From NCBI GenBank assembly GCA_003510765.1, contig DOKV01000172.1, forward strand, positions 1-6,078: 6,078 nt of DNA, read 5' to 3'. How positions within the stretch are numbered: position 1 is the first letter of the stretch; the number at the start of each line of letters is the position of its first letter. The stretch comes from Clostridiaceae bacterium. Lineage in GTDB: Bacteria > Bacillota > Clostridia > Clostridiales > Clostridiaceae. The notes under the pieces are model-generated. The model saw only the letters and a program-made list of their open reading frames with translations. It was not told the DNA's origin and did no database searches. Both the position numbers and the translations under genes were made by a program. Positions 1 to 5,820 of this stretch are shown one piece after another.

Positions 1-1754
1 TGGCAGGGATTCTTTCACCCGATACTGGCGTGGTGCAAAAGCTGGGGGAAGTGACCATTTCCATGCTTTCGCAAGAACCGACTTTTCAAGAAGAAGTCAC
101 GGTGCTTCAACAGGTGTTTCAAGGAAATAGTGAGGTCTTTCAAACCCTTCGTGCTTACGAAGAAGCGGTGGAAAAGGCGCAGCTTTACCCACAGGATGAA
201 GCGCTTCAAAGGGCCCTCATTACCCTCACAGGGAAAATGGATGCCCTGGGAGCTTGGGATATAGAGGCCGATGCCAAAAACATCTTAACAAAACTTGGTA
301 TCACAGAGTTTAAGAAGAAAATGGGCGCCTTATCAGGAGGGCAAAAAAAGCGTGTGGCCATGGCAGAAGCCCTCATTACGCCATCAGACCTATTGATTCT
401 TGATGAACCCACCAACCATATAGACAATGCTTCGGTGTCCTTTTTAGAATCCTATTTAAAGGAACGAAAAGGCGCACTCCTTATGGTGACCCATGATCGT
501 TACTTTTTAGAGCGTGTCACCAACGGGATTTTAGAAATTGATCGAGGAAAAGTGTATAGCTACCCAGTGAATTACGGAAAGTATCTTGAGATGAAAGCAG
601 AACGCATGGAAAACCTCATGTCCTCAGAGAGGAAAAGAAAGAAGCTTTTAGAAAAAGAACTGGCTTGGATTCGTCGAGGTGCCAAAGCCAGAACCACAAA
701 GCAAAAAGCGACGATTGATCGATATGAGGATCTCAAGGGACAAGAAAATCTCTCCCTTCAAAAGGATTTGGAAATCAAAGCTGTTTCTTCAAGGCTTGGA
801 AAGAAAATTATAGAGCTTCGATCGGTATCCAAAGCTTATGGAGAATTGGTTCTCTTAAAAGACTTTTCTTATTTGCTGAAGAAGGATGATCGCATTGGCA
901 TTGTAGGGGACAATGGCATGGGGAAGTCTACCTTTCTAAAGATTATGGCAGGGAAGCTTCTTCCGGATGAGGGAGAGGTGCTCTTTGGTGAAACGGTAAA
1001 AGTAGCCTATTTAAGTCAAGAATATGTCATTGACAATGAGGAGGTCCGTGCCATTGAATACATTAAGGAAGTGGCAGAAGTAGTGGAAACGCCTGAGGGG
1101 AAAATCAGTGCCAGTGAAATGATGGAGACGTTCCTCTTTACCAAAGAAGAGCAATGGACGCCCATTCATCTTCTTTCTGGCGGGGAAAAAAGAAGACTGA
1201 TGCTCCTTCGCATGCTTCTTGAGAAGCCCAACGTGATTTTGCTAGATGAGCCCACCAATGATTTGGACATTCCGACCTTGGGAGTTTTAGAAGACTATTT
1301 AGAGACCTTTCCAGGAGCTGTGGTGACGGTATCTCATGATCGATACTTTTTAGACCGGGTGGCAGAGAAGATTTTTTCTTTGGAAGGGCTGGGGGAGATA
1401 AACATCACCTTTGGCAATTACAGCGACTACGAAGAGAAGAAAAATGCCCTGGAAAAAGTCCTTCAGAAAGAGGACGGACAAAGGGAGAAGTTGCTGTCCA
1501 AGGAACCCAAAACCAAAGCGAAAACAAAGTTCACCTACAATGAACAAAAAGAGTTTGACACCATTGATGGGAAAGTAGAAGGGTTGGAAGAAAAAATCGC
1601 ATCCCTGGAAGAGGCTATGGTGACCCACAGCGCGGACTTTGAAAAGCTTCAAGCTCTTCAAAAAGAGAAAGATGAATTAGAGGCGCTGTTAGAAGAGGCT
1701 ATGGAGAGATGGACGTACTTAAATGAACTGGCTGAAGAGCTGGGACTCGTGTAG
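1..1754 (+). CDS. yfmR: ABC-F family ATPase, Uup/YfmR type, 5'-truncated by window edge
   Basis: This is a soluble tandem-ATPase translation factor without membrane segments. ABC-F proteins bind the ribosomal E site and act on the P-site tRNA; YfmR/Uup members help relieve stalled elongation. The frame is open from position 3 (first residues AGILSPDTG) to the TAG at 1752-1754. The GTG at 30 is internal, because those first residues follow directly on the usual first Walker A, which lies off the window with roughly 45 residues. Visible in order: first signature LSGGQ (330-344), Walker B LLILDEPTNHID (390-425), switch His in VTHDRYFL (His codon at 492), linker with AWIRRGAKARTTKQKA (about 663-710), second Walker A GDNGMGKST (906-932), second signature LSGGE (1173-1187), Walker B LLDEPTNDLD (about 1239-1268), switch His at 1335, and a charged C-terminal coiled coil (about 1527-1745). 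The RRGAKAR linker and the C-terminal coiled coil ending in EEAMERW point to Uup/YfmR rather than to antibiotic-resistance ABC-F proteins. Family assignment is secure; exact orthology is inferred. Confidence 0.93.
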   Translation, partial: AGILSPDTGVVQKLGEVTISMLSQEPTFQEEVTVLQQVFQGNSEVFQTLRAYEEAVEKAQLYPQDEALQRALITLTGKMDALGAWDIEADAKNILTKLGITEFKKKMGALSGGQKKRVAMAEALITPSDLLILDEPTNHIDNASVSFLESYLKERKGALLMVTHDRYFLERVTNGILEIDRGKVYSYPVNYGKYLEMKAERMENLMSSERKRKKLLEKELAWIRRGAKARTTKQKATIDRYEDLKGQENLSLQKDLEIKAVSSRLGKKIIELRSVSKAYGELVLLKDFSYLLKKDDRIGIVGDNGMGKSTFLKIMAGKLLPDEGEVLFGETVKVAYLSQEYVIDNEEVRAIEYIKEVAEVVETPEGKISASEMMETFLFTKEEQWTPIHLLSGGEKRRLMLLRMLLEKPNVILLDEPTNDLDIPTLGVLEDYLETFPGAVVTVSHDRYFLDRVAEKIFSLEGLGEINITFGNYSDYEEKKNALEKVLQKEDGQREKLLSKEPKTKAKTKFTYNEQKEFDTIDGKVEGLEEKIASLEEAMVTHSADFEKLQALQKEKDELEALLEEAMERWTYLNELAEELGLV

Positions 1755-1777
1755 AAAAGAAAAAATCGGGTTCAAGG

Positions 1778-1819
1778 AAAAAGATGTGGAGAACAGAGGG
1801 GTTCTTCACATCTTTTTTT
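1778..1819. terminator. Rho-independent terminator shared by convergent genes
   Basis: The arms 1778-1794 and 1801-1817 pair over 17 positions with one G-T wobble and a 6-base loop. The 3' arm runs into seven T (1813-1819), and the 5' arm starts with five A, so a U-tract follows the hairpin on both strands. It sits 23 bases after the ABC-F stop and 13 bases beyond the nitroreductase stop, so it can end both convergent transcripts. Confidence 0.88.
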
Positions 1820-1832
1820 CTTGGGGTGTAGG

Positions 1833-2433
1833 TTACTTATAGAGTTTCACGCGATCTTTTATGGGCAGAAAGGATTTTTCAGAGGGCTTTTCGGTGGGGG
1901 TGCCAAAGGGCATTTGTGCCACAAGTTTCCAGGCTTCTGGAATCTGCCAATAGTCTTTCACAGGCGCTTCAATGAGCTCTGTATAGTGCTGAAGAGAAGC
2001 GCCATAGCCTTCTGTCTCCAATGCGCTCCACAGGATGAGTTGCGCCATGCCATTTTCTTGATGTGCCCAGATGGAAAAGTTTTCTTTGTAGTGGGGGAAC
2101 TGCTCTTCTAGAGAAGTCACCTTCTGTTGATCTTCAAAAAAGAACACGGTGCCGTAGGCTTGTTGAAAAGACGTGATTTTTTTGTCTGTGGCTGAGAACT
2201 GGTCTTCTGGCACCACTTTTTTCAATGCGTCCTTGGTGAGTGTCCAGAGGTGATCGTGGGCCTCTTTTGTGAAGAATCACCACCCGGGTGATTTGAGCGT
2301 TCATGGCAGAGGGCGTATGTTTTATAGACTCTTCCACGAGGCTTTGCAGCGCATCGTCTGTAAGAGGACTGTCTTTATGTAGTCCGTAGTAACTTCTACG
2401 GTTTGCGATGGCGGTTAAAAATGTATTTTTCAT
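1833..2433 (-). pseudogene. Nitroreductase family protein (Frm2/Hbn1-like, COG3560), frameshifted
   Basis: Intact relatives are small FMN-dependent NAD(P)H oxidoreductases of about 200 residues. The ATG at 2433-2431 has AGGAG at 2446-2442, 8 bases upstream. This frame gives the family N-terminus, with RRSYY (residues 12-16) and TPSAMNAQ (40-47), both in regions expected to contact FMN, up to HK at residues 55-56. It then leaves the family sequence and reads 43 unrelated residues to a stop near 2134. Dropping one base from the T run 2265-2268 (AAAA on the coding strand) continues the protein as EAHDHLWTLTKDALKKVVPE and on to QMPFGTPTEKPSEK and the terminal RVKLYK, with TAA at 1835-1833. The repaired product is 199 residues, the usual family length. 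The rest of the frame is clean, so the lesion is recent or is a homopolymer sequencing error. The gene is monocistronic and convergent with the ABC-F gene. The physiological substrate cannot be deduced. Confidence 0.87.
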
Positions 2434-2483
2434 AGTATGTGCTCCTATTTTGCTTTTGTTTGTGGTAAAATGTATTTCATAAA

Positions 2484-2489
2484 ATTATA
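2484..2489 (-). promoter_or_regulatory. Candidate -10 element for the nitroreductase
   Basis: The minus strand reads TATAAT here, a perfect -10 hexamer. The hexamer 17 bases upstream (ATCGTA, 2512-2507) is a poor -35, which would fit a regulated or activator-dependent promoter. An alternative pairing uses TTGTAA (2497-2492) with TACATT 17 bases downstream. Either would give a short leader before the AGGAG at 2446-2442. Confidence 0.4.
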
Positions 2490-2490
2490 T

Positions 2491-2519
2491 TTTACAAAAT
2501 ATAGTATACGATGTATTTT
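2491..2519 (+). promoter_or_regulatory. Weak candidate promoter for the metallophosphoesterase
   Basis: TTTACA at 2491-2496 and TATTTT at 2514-2519 are separated by 17 bases and would give a leader of roughly 135 bases. It overlaps the dyad in front of the nitroreductase, so it may be a by-product of AT-rich sequence. A competing candidate is an extended -10, TGGTAAAAT at 2594-2602, which has no recognisable -35. I cannot decide between them. Confidence 0.22.
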
Positions 2520-2663
2520 ATGAAAATGAAATGGTCCACGGGTGATGGCTACAGGATCTTCCATGGAGAAAAAGGAAAATTTAAGGAGCCCCATGGTAAA
2601 ATGACAGTAGCATGAGAACATCACTGACCTAGTTGATATAGAAAAGAGAAGGGAGGTAAATCC

Positions 2664-3812
2664 ATGTCCATAGGTATTTTTATAGGTGTCCTCTTATTTT
2701 TCGTTTTGTTTTTAGGGTCTAATGTATATATTGGCCGTACTCTTGGCCAAGGGTTTAAGAAGCTCTTTCCTAGGGTATCCAAAAAGGTATGGTCCTATGG
2801 TTATGGGGCCTTGGTGATATTGTCCTTTATAGGGATGTTGCCTTGGGCAGTGCCAGGGAAGAGGATCTTCGCGGTCTTAGGCGCTTACTATATTGGGTTT
2901 TATGGCTTTGCACTCATGAGTTTTCTCGTTTTAGATGTTGGAAGCTTTCTCCTTATGTTTTTGACAAAGCGTAAAGAGAAGGGAAGGGCCAAGAGCCAAG
3001 GGGCTAGGGCCCTTGTGGGTATGGGACTGATCCTTGTCCTCATGGTCTATAGCACCTATCAGGCCAACCTACTCCATGTGGTCCACTATGATGTGCAGCT
3101 GACCCATCCACAGGCTCCAGAGAAGATGCGCGTGGTGCTTATCAGCGATTTGCATTTGGGGGCCGCGGGGTCAGAAAAAAGGTTGCCAGAGCTTGTGGCG
3201 CGTATCAATGGGGCAGAACCTGACCTTGTGGTTATCCCTGGAGATATTTTTGATGATGACTTTCATCTGATCAAAGATCCAGCAAAGGCCAAAGCCTTAT
3301 TGAGCAGCATCAGTGCTACCCAGGGGGTGTATGCAAGTTTGGGCAATCATGATGGAGGAGAAACCTTTCCCTTGATGGTGAACTTCTTAGAGGAAAGTGG
3401 CATCACAGTACTCATGGAAGATTATGTCCTCATAGAGGAGGAACTTCTTCTCTTAGGACGATTGGATCCTTCTCCCATTGGCGGATTTGGTACAAAGGAA
3501 AGGGAAGAAACCAGCAGTTTGCTTGCAAAGCTCCCCAAGGAGTATCCCGTTATGGTTCTAGACCATACGCCGTCAGATCCTTGGCAGTATGGAGAAAAGG
3601 TGGATTTGGTTTTGTCAGGTCATACCCATGGAGGGCAAGTATTCCCTTTGAACCTCTTCACAAGGGTACTCTTTGAGGTGGATTATGGCATGGAGAAGAT
3701 CCACAAGGGGCCTCTTTATGTGGTCACCTCGGGTAGTGGCACTTGGGGGCCGCCCATGAGACTTGGCACCAAGAGTGAACTGGTCATCCTAGATCTATTT
3801 AGGGAAAATTAA
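2664..3812 (+). CDS. Membrane-anchored calcineurin-like metallophosphoesterase (YkuE/YaeI-like)
   Basis: The ATG at 2664 follows GGGAGG at 2651-2656 with 7 bases between, a strong ribosome binding site. The 382-residue product has an N-terminal membrane part with hydrophobic stretches at about 3-20, 44-61, 68-100 (one or two spans) and 115-132. A dimetal phosphoesterase domain fills 150-382 and carries all expected metal and catalytic motifs: DLH (D162, H164), GD (D194), GNHD (N228, H229), DHTP (H301) and GHTH (H320, H322). The protein should therefore be an active Mn/Fe-type phosphohydrolase held at the membrane. Some relatives (YaeI, LpxG) act on UDP-2,3-diacylglucosamine in lipid A synthesis, which a Gram-positive cell would not make, so the substrate here is unknown; a lipid-linked or cell-envelope phosphate ester is only a guess. 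The side of the membrane the domain faces cannot be settled by eye. The gene stands alone between two minus-strand genes. Confidence 0.88.
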   Translation: MSIGIFIGVLLFFVLFLGSNVYIGRTLGQGFKKLFPRVSKKVWSYGYGALVILSFIGMLPWAVPGKRIFAVLGAYYIGFYGFALMSFLVLDVGSFLLMFLTKRKEKGRAKSQGARALVGMGLILVLMVYSTYQANLLHVVHYDVQLTHPQAPEKMRVVLISDLHLGAAGSEKRLPELVARINGAEPDLVVIPGDIFDDDFHLIKDPAKAKALLSSISATQGVYASLGNHDGGETFPLMVNFLEESGITVLMEDYVLIEEELLLLGRLDPSPIGGFGTKEREETSSLLAKLPKEYPVMVLDHTPSDPWQYGEKVDLVLSGHTHGGQVFPLNLFTRVLFEVDYGMEKIHKGPLYVVTSGSGTWGPPMRLGTKSELVILDLFREN

Positions 3813-3813
3813 A

Positions 3814-3842
3814 AGAAGGGTACCTTGAAAAAGGTCCCTTCT
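3814..3842 (+). terminator. Hairpin after the metallophosphoesterase, no clear U-tract
   Basis: AGAAGGG (3814-3820) and ACCTT (3822-3826) pair with AAGGT (3831-3835) and CCCTTCT (3836-3842) around a GAAA loop, with a single bulged T at 3821: 12 base pairs starting one base after the stop codon. What follows is CGTGGTGGATTTT rather than a T run, so it may terminate weakly or mainly protect the mRNA 3' end. Confidence 0.45.
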
Positions 3843-3864
3843 CGTGGTGGATTTTGAACAAAAT

Positions 3865-3890
3865 AAAAAAGGATCAAGAAATTGATCCTT
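3865..3890 (-). terminator. Rho-independent terminator of rpmE
   Basis: On the minus strand a 9-bp stem, AAGGATCAA / TTGATCCTT (3890-3882 with 3877-3869) around a 4-base loop, runs straight into TTTTTT (3870-3865) and a further T-rich stretch. It lies 15 bases after the rpmE stop. The plus strand has no T run after the stem, so it serves rpmE rather than the opposing gene. Confidence 0.85.
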
Positions 3891-3905
3891 AATTAAATGA
3901 AGATT

Positions 3906-4127
3906 CTATTCTTCGTCGTTGGTAGAAGTAATGTTGAACTTCTTCTTGAAACGGTCAACTCTTCCGCCTACATCAACAATCTTCTGCTTACCTGTGAAGA
4001 ATGGATGGCACTTAGAACATATTTCAACTTTTAGTTCATCCTTTACTGATCCAGTAACGAATGTGTTTCCACATGCACACTTCACAACAGCTTCAGAGTT
4101 GTAATTTGGATGTATGCCTTCTTTCAT
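3906..4127 (-). CDS. rpmE: 50S ribosomal protein L31, zinc-binding (C+) form
   Basis: The 73-residue product begins MKEGIHPNY and carries the L31 hallmarks [12 protein letters not shown] and [11 protein letters not shown]. Four cysteines, C17-x-C19 and C37-x-x-C40, mark the zinc-binding C+ paralogue rather than the cysteine-free form used under zinc limitation. L31 sits on the 50S central protuberance and bridges to the 30S head. The ATG at 4127-4125 has GAGGTG at 4139-4134 with 6 bases between. The gene is monocistronic with its own promoter and terminator, and is divergent from tdk, a neighbourhood I recall from many Clostridia. Length is within the usual family range and nothing is missing. 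Confidence 0.98.
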   Translation of the reverse strand: MKEGIHPNYNSEAVVKCACGNTFVTGSVKDELKVEICSKCHPFFTGKQKIVDVGGRVDRFKKKFNITSTNDEE

Positions 4128-4164
4128 TTAATTCACCTCAATTTCATAGTTTTTTAACTATTCA

Positions 4165-4193
4165 ATTCTAACACTTAGACCGATTAGAGTCAA
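4165..4193 (-). promoter_or_regulatory. rpmE promoter, sigma-A type
   Basis: On the minus strand TTGACT (4193-4188) and TAGAAT (4170-4165) are exactly 17 bases apart, each 5 of 6 to consensus. Transcription would start near 4158, giving a leader of about 30 bases. A small ATAGTT/AACTAT dyad at 4146-4161 lies around the expected start; the leader is too short for an elaborate riboregulator. Confidence 0.78.
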
Positions 4194-4201
4194 CAATATT
4201 A

Positions 4202-4230
4202 TGGATAATGAGGGGGCTTGGTGCTATAAT
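4202..4230 (+). promoter_or_regulatory. tdk operon promoter, sigma-A type with extended -10
   Basis: A perfect TATAAT at 4225-4230 is preceded by TGC, giving an extended -10 (4222-4230). TGGATA at 4202-4207 is a 4-of-6 match to the -35 at 17-base spacing. The start would be near 4237, leaving about 27 bases before the tdk ATG. The -35 lies only 8 bases from the -35 of the divergent rpmE promoter. Confidence 0.75.
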
Positions 4231-4263
4231 AGATGAGGTACAAAGAAGGTGGGGGATTTTTTT

Positions 4264-4869
4264 ATGAGCAAACTTTATTTTCGTTATGGCGCCATGAACT
4301 CCGGAAAGTCTACAAATCTCATGCAAGTGGCCTTTAATTATGAGGAAAGAGGGATGAAGGTGAAGATCTTTAAACCTCGTGTGGATAGCAAAGGTGGCAA
4401 TCGTCTGGTTTCGAGGTTAGGTGTTCAGCGGGCAGCGGATTTTAGTGTGGGCACAGAAGATGATTTATATCACGTGACAGAAAAGTGGATTCAAGAAGAA
4501 GGAAAAATCCACTGCATCTTAGTGGATGAAGTACAGTTTCTGAAAGCAGAACAAATTGATCAATTGCTTAAAGTGGCCATCATGTTAAAGGTTCCTGTAA
4601 TCTGCTATGGTCTTCGCACAGATTTTCAGATGAATGGGTTTCCCGGAAGCTCTAGGCTCCTACTATTAGCCCATAGCATTGAAGAACTAAAGACCATTTG
4701 CACCTGTGGCAAGAAAGCGTTACTCAATGGCAGAAAAATCAATGGGGAGTTTGTTTTTGAAGGAGAACAGGTGGCCATTGATCTAGAAGATAATGTAGAG
4801 TATCAATCTCTTTGTGCGGATTGCTACTTTAAGTTTCAGCGAAAATCGCTGAAAAACAAAAATAAATAA
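4264..4869 (+). CDS. tdk: Thymidine kinase (type II)
   Basis: This cytosolic salvage enzyme phosphorylates thymidine to dTMP with ATP. The chosen ATG at 4264 gives 201 residues starting MSKLYFRYGAMNSGKST, the normal family N-terminus; the AAGGTGGGGGA tract at 4246-4256 is the ribosome binding site. An in-frame GTG at 4249 lies inside that site and is unlikely. The P-loop GAMNSGKST is at residues 9-17, Walker B with the catalytic glutamate at VDE (D88, E89), and the YGLRTDF segment at 115-121. The substrate-binding lasso and zinc site follow, with C146-x-C148 and C184-x-x-C187 and the NGR motif at 155-157. All expected residues are present. The first zinc pair is CxC, not the CxxC I associate with Bacillus-type enzymes. 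The stop lies 18 bases before the DUF1385 start, so the genes are co-transcribed. Confidence 0.97.
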   Translation: MSKLYFRYGAMNSGKSTNLMQVAFNYEERGMKVKIFKPRVDSKGGNRLVSRLGVQRAADFSVGTEDDLYHVTEKWIQEEGKIHCILVDEVQFLKAEQIDQLLKVAIMLKVPVICYGLRTDFQMNGFPGSSRLLLLAHSIEELKTICTCGKKALLNGRKINGEFVFEGEQVAIDLEDNVEYQSLCADCYFKFQRKSLKNKNK

Positions 4870-4887
4870 AAAGGATTGGAGAACTAC

Positions 4888-5820
4888 ATGAGAAATACTA
4901 CCGTAGGCGGTCAGGCAGTCATTGAAGGCGTCATGATGCGCGGATTAAAGGGGATTGCTACTGCTGTAAGGACCCCGGAGGGTGATATCCTGGTGAACCA
5001 TGATGATACAAAAGCCCTCTCTCAAAGACATGCCATCTTTCGGTTGCCTCTCGTGAGAGGTGCGGTGGCTTTGGTGGATTCCATGCGTATTGGCATCAAG
5101 AGCTTAAATTGGTCTGCGTCTATTTTTGGCATTGAAGAAGAGCCATCAAAGTTTGACCAATTTTTGAAAAATAAGTTTGGAGAAAAAGGAGAAAAGATTA
5201 TTGAAACCTTGACCCTGATGTTTAGTCTGGGGCTCAGTATCTTGCTGTTTTTTGTGTTGCCCACGTTAATTACAGGACTCCTTAGAAATTATTCATTGCC
5301 CACCATGATGCTGAATATGGTGGAAGCTGCCCTGAGGCTGAGTATTTTCATAGGGTATCTTTATGGGATTAGTAAGATCAAAGACATTTATCGCGTGTTT
5401 CAATACCATGGTGCAGAACATAAGGCCATCATCTGTTATGAAAGGGAGCTTCCTTTGACCGTAGAAAATGTCAGAGGCTGCACCAGATATCATGAGCGAT
5501 GTGGGACGAACTTTATGTTTCTTGTCATGGCTGTGAGTATTGTGGTGTTCAGCTTTACTGGGTGGAGCCATCCTTTGGTTCGCGTGGTGACAAGAATTCT
5601 TCTTTTACCGCTGATTTCTGGCATCACTTATGAAATCTTGAGGTGGCTTGGGAAAACCAAAGGCCCTGTCCAAAGCGCTGTGGCCTATCCAGGGATGATG
5701 CTGCAAAGGTTAACCACCAAAGAGCCCTTGGATGAGATGCTGGAAGTCTCCATTCGCGCGCTGAAAGAAGCAGAAGGACTGATGACAGATGACAACGAAA
5801 ACCATCAAAGAAGCTCTTAA
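4888..5820 (+). CDS. DUF1385 family membrane protein (YqhQ-like)
   Basis: I recognise the family (DUF1385, COG3872, B. subtilis YqhQ) but know of no established biochemical function. The 310-residue product starts with the family signature GGQAVIEGVMMRG (7-19). A soluble segment follows with RLPLVRGAVAL (52-62), then hydrophobic spans at about 109-131, 145-165, 209-227 and 231-252. Between the second and third spans is a conserved His/Cys-rich loop: YHGAEHKAIICYE (173-185) and GCTRYHERCG (197-206), with H174, H178, C183, C198, H202 and C205 as possible metal ligands, which is why the family is often called a predicted metal-dependent enzyme. The C-terminal part has VAYPGMMLQRLTTKEP (275-290). 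The ATG at 4888 is chosen because GGAG (4878-4881) lies 6 bases upstream; an in-frame TTG at 4876 has no properly spaced site. It sits between tdk and prmC, and its last 32 bases overlap prmC. Confidence 0.9.
   Translation: MRNTTVGGQAVIEGVMMRGLKGIATAVRTPEGDILVNHDDTKALSQRHAIFRLPLVRGAVALVDSMRIGIKSLNWSASIFGIEEEPSKFDQFLKNKFGEKGEKIIETLTLMFSLGLSILLFFVLPTLITGLLRNYSLPTMMLNMVEAALRLSIFIGYLYGISKIKDIYRVFQYHGAEHKAIICYERELPLTVENVRGCTRYHERCGTNFMFLVMAVSIVVFSFTGWSHPLVRVVTRILLLPLISGITYEILRWLGKTKGPVQSAVAYPGMMLQRLTTKEPLDEMLEVSIRALKEAEGLMTDDNENHQRSS

Larger units (their letters stand above)
2475..2525. promoter_or_regulatory. Nested AT-rich dyad, probable operator of the nitroreductase
   Basis: An exact 8-bp inverted repeat, TATATTTT / AAAATATA with a 2-base centre, occupies 2486-2503. 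It is flanked by an exact 11-base inverted repeat: TTTCATAAAAT at 2475-2485 and its reverse complement at 2515-2525. The octamer ATGTATTT also occurs directly repeated at 2470-2477 and 2511-2518. On the minus strand a perfect TATAAT (2489-2484) overlaps the inner dyad edge, about 50 bases before the nitroreductase start. The arrangement suits a dimeric repressor of the MarR or HxlR kind that blocks the promoter; this is inference, since no regulator gene lies in the window. Confidence 0.5.

Noticed and set aside
30..32. GTG at 30 as the start of the ABC-F gene
   Set aside because: The frame is open to the window edge and the residues before it (AGILSPDTG) match the ABC-F sequence that follows Walker A, so the true start is upstream.
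490..1360. Near-identical DNA stretches at about 492-517 and 1335-1360
   Set aside because: Both encode the HDRYFL switch motif of the two ATPase halves; this is conserved protein sequence from an ancient domain duplication, not a mobile or regulatory repeat.
1821..2111. Plus-strand open frame of 96 codons inside the nitroreductase
   Set aside because: It is the complement of the real minus-strand gene, its protein has no family features, and it has no suitable ribosome binding site.
2255..2275. Programmed +1 frameshift in the nitroreductase
   Set aside because: The site AAA AGA has no stop codon at the slip position and no clear stimulatory structure, and this family is not known to use frameshifting; mutation or sequencing error is simpler.
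2520..2615. Small plus-strand open frame of 31 codons in the spacer before the metallophosphoesterase
   Set aside because: It has no ribosome binding site in front of its ATG, no recognisable motif, and is short enough to arise by chance.
4128..4164. L31 autoregulatory leader or Zur box upstream of rpmE
   Set aside because: The leader is only about 30 bases, its dyad is a 6-bp ATAGTT/AACTAT with an A-rich loop, and it does not resemble a Zur operator; the encoded L31 is the zinc-containing form, which is normally not Zur-repressed.
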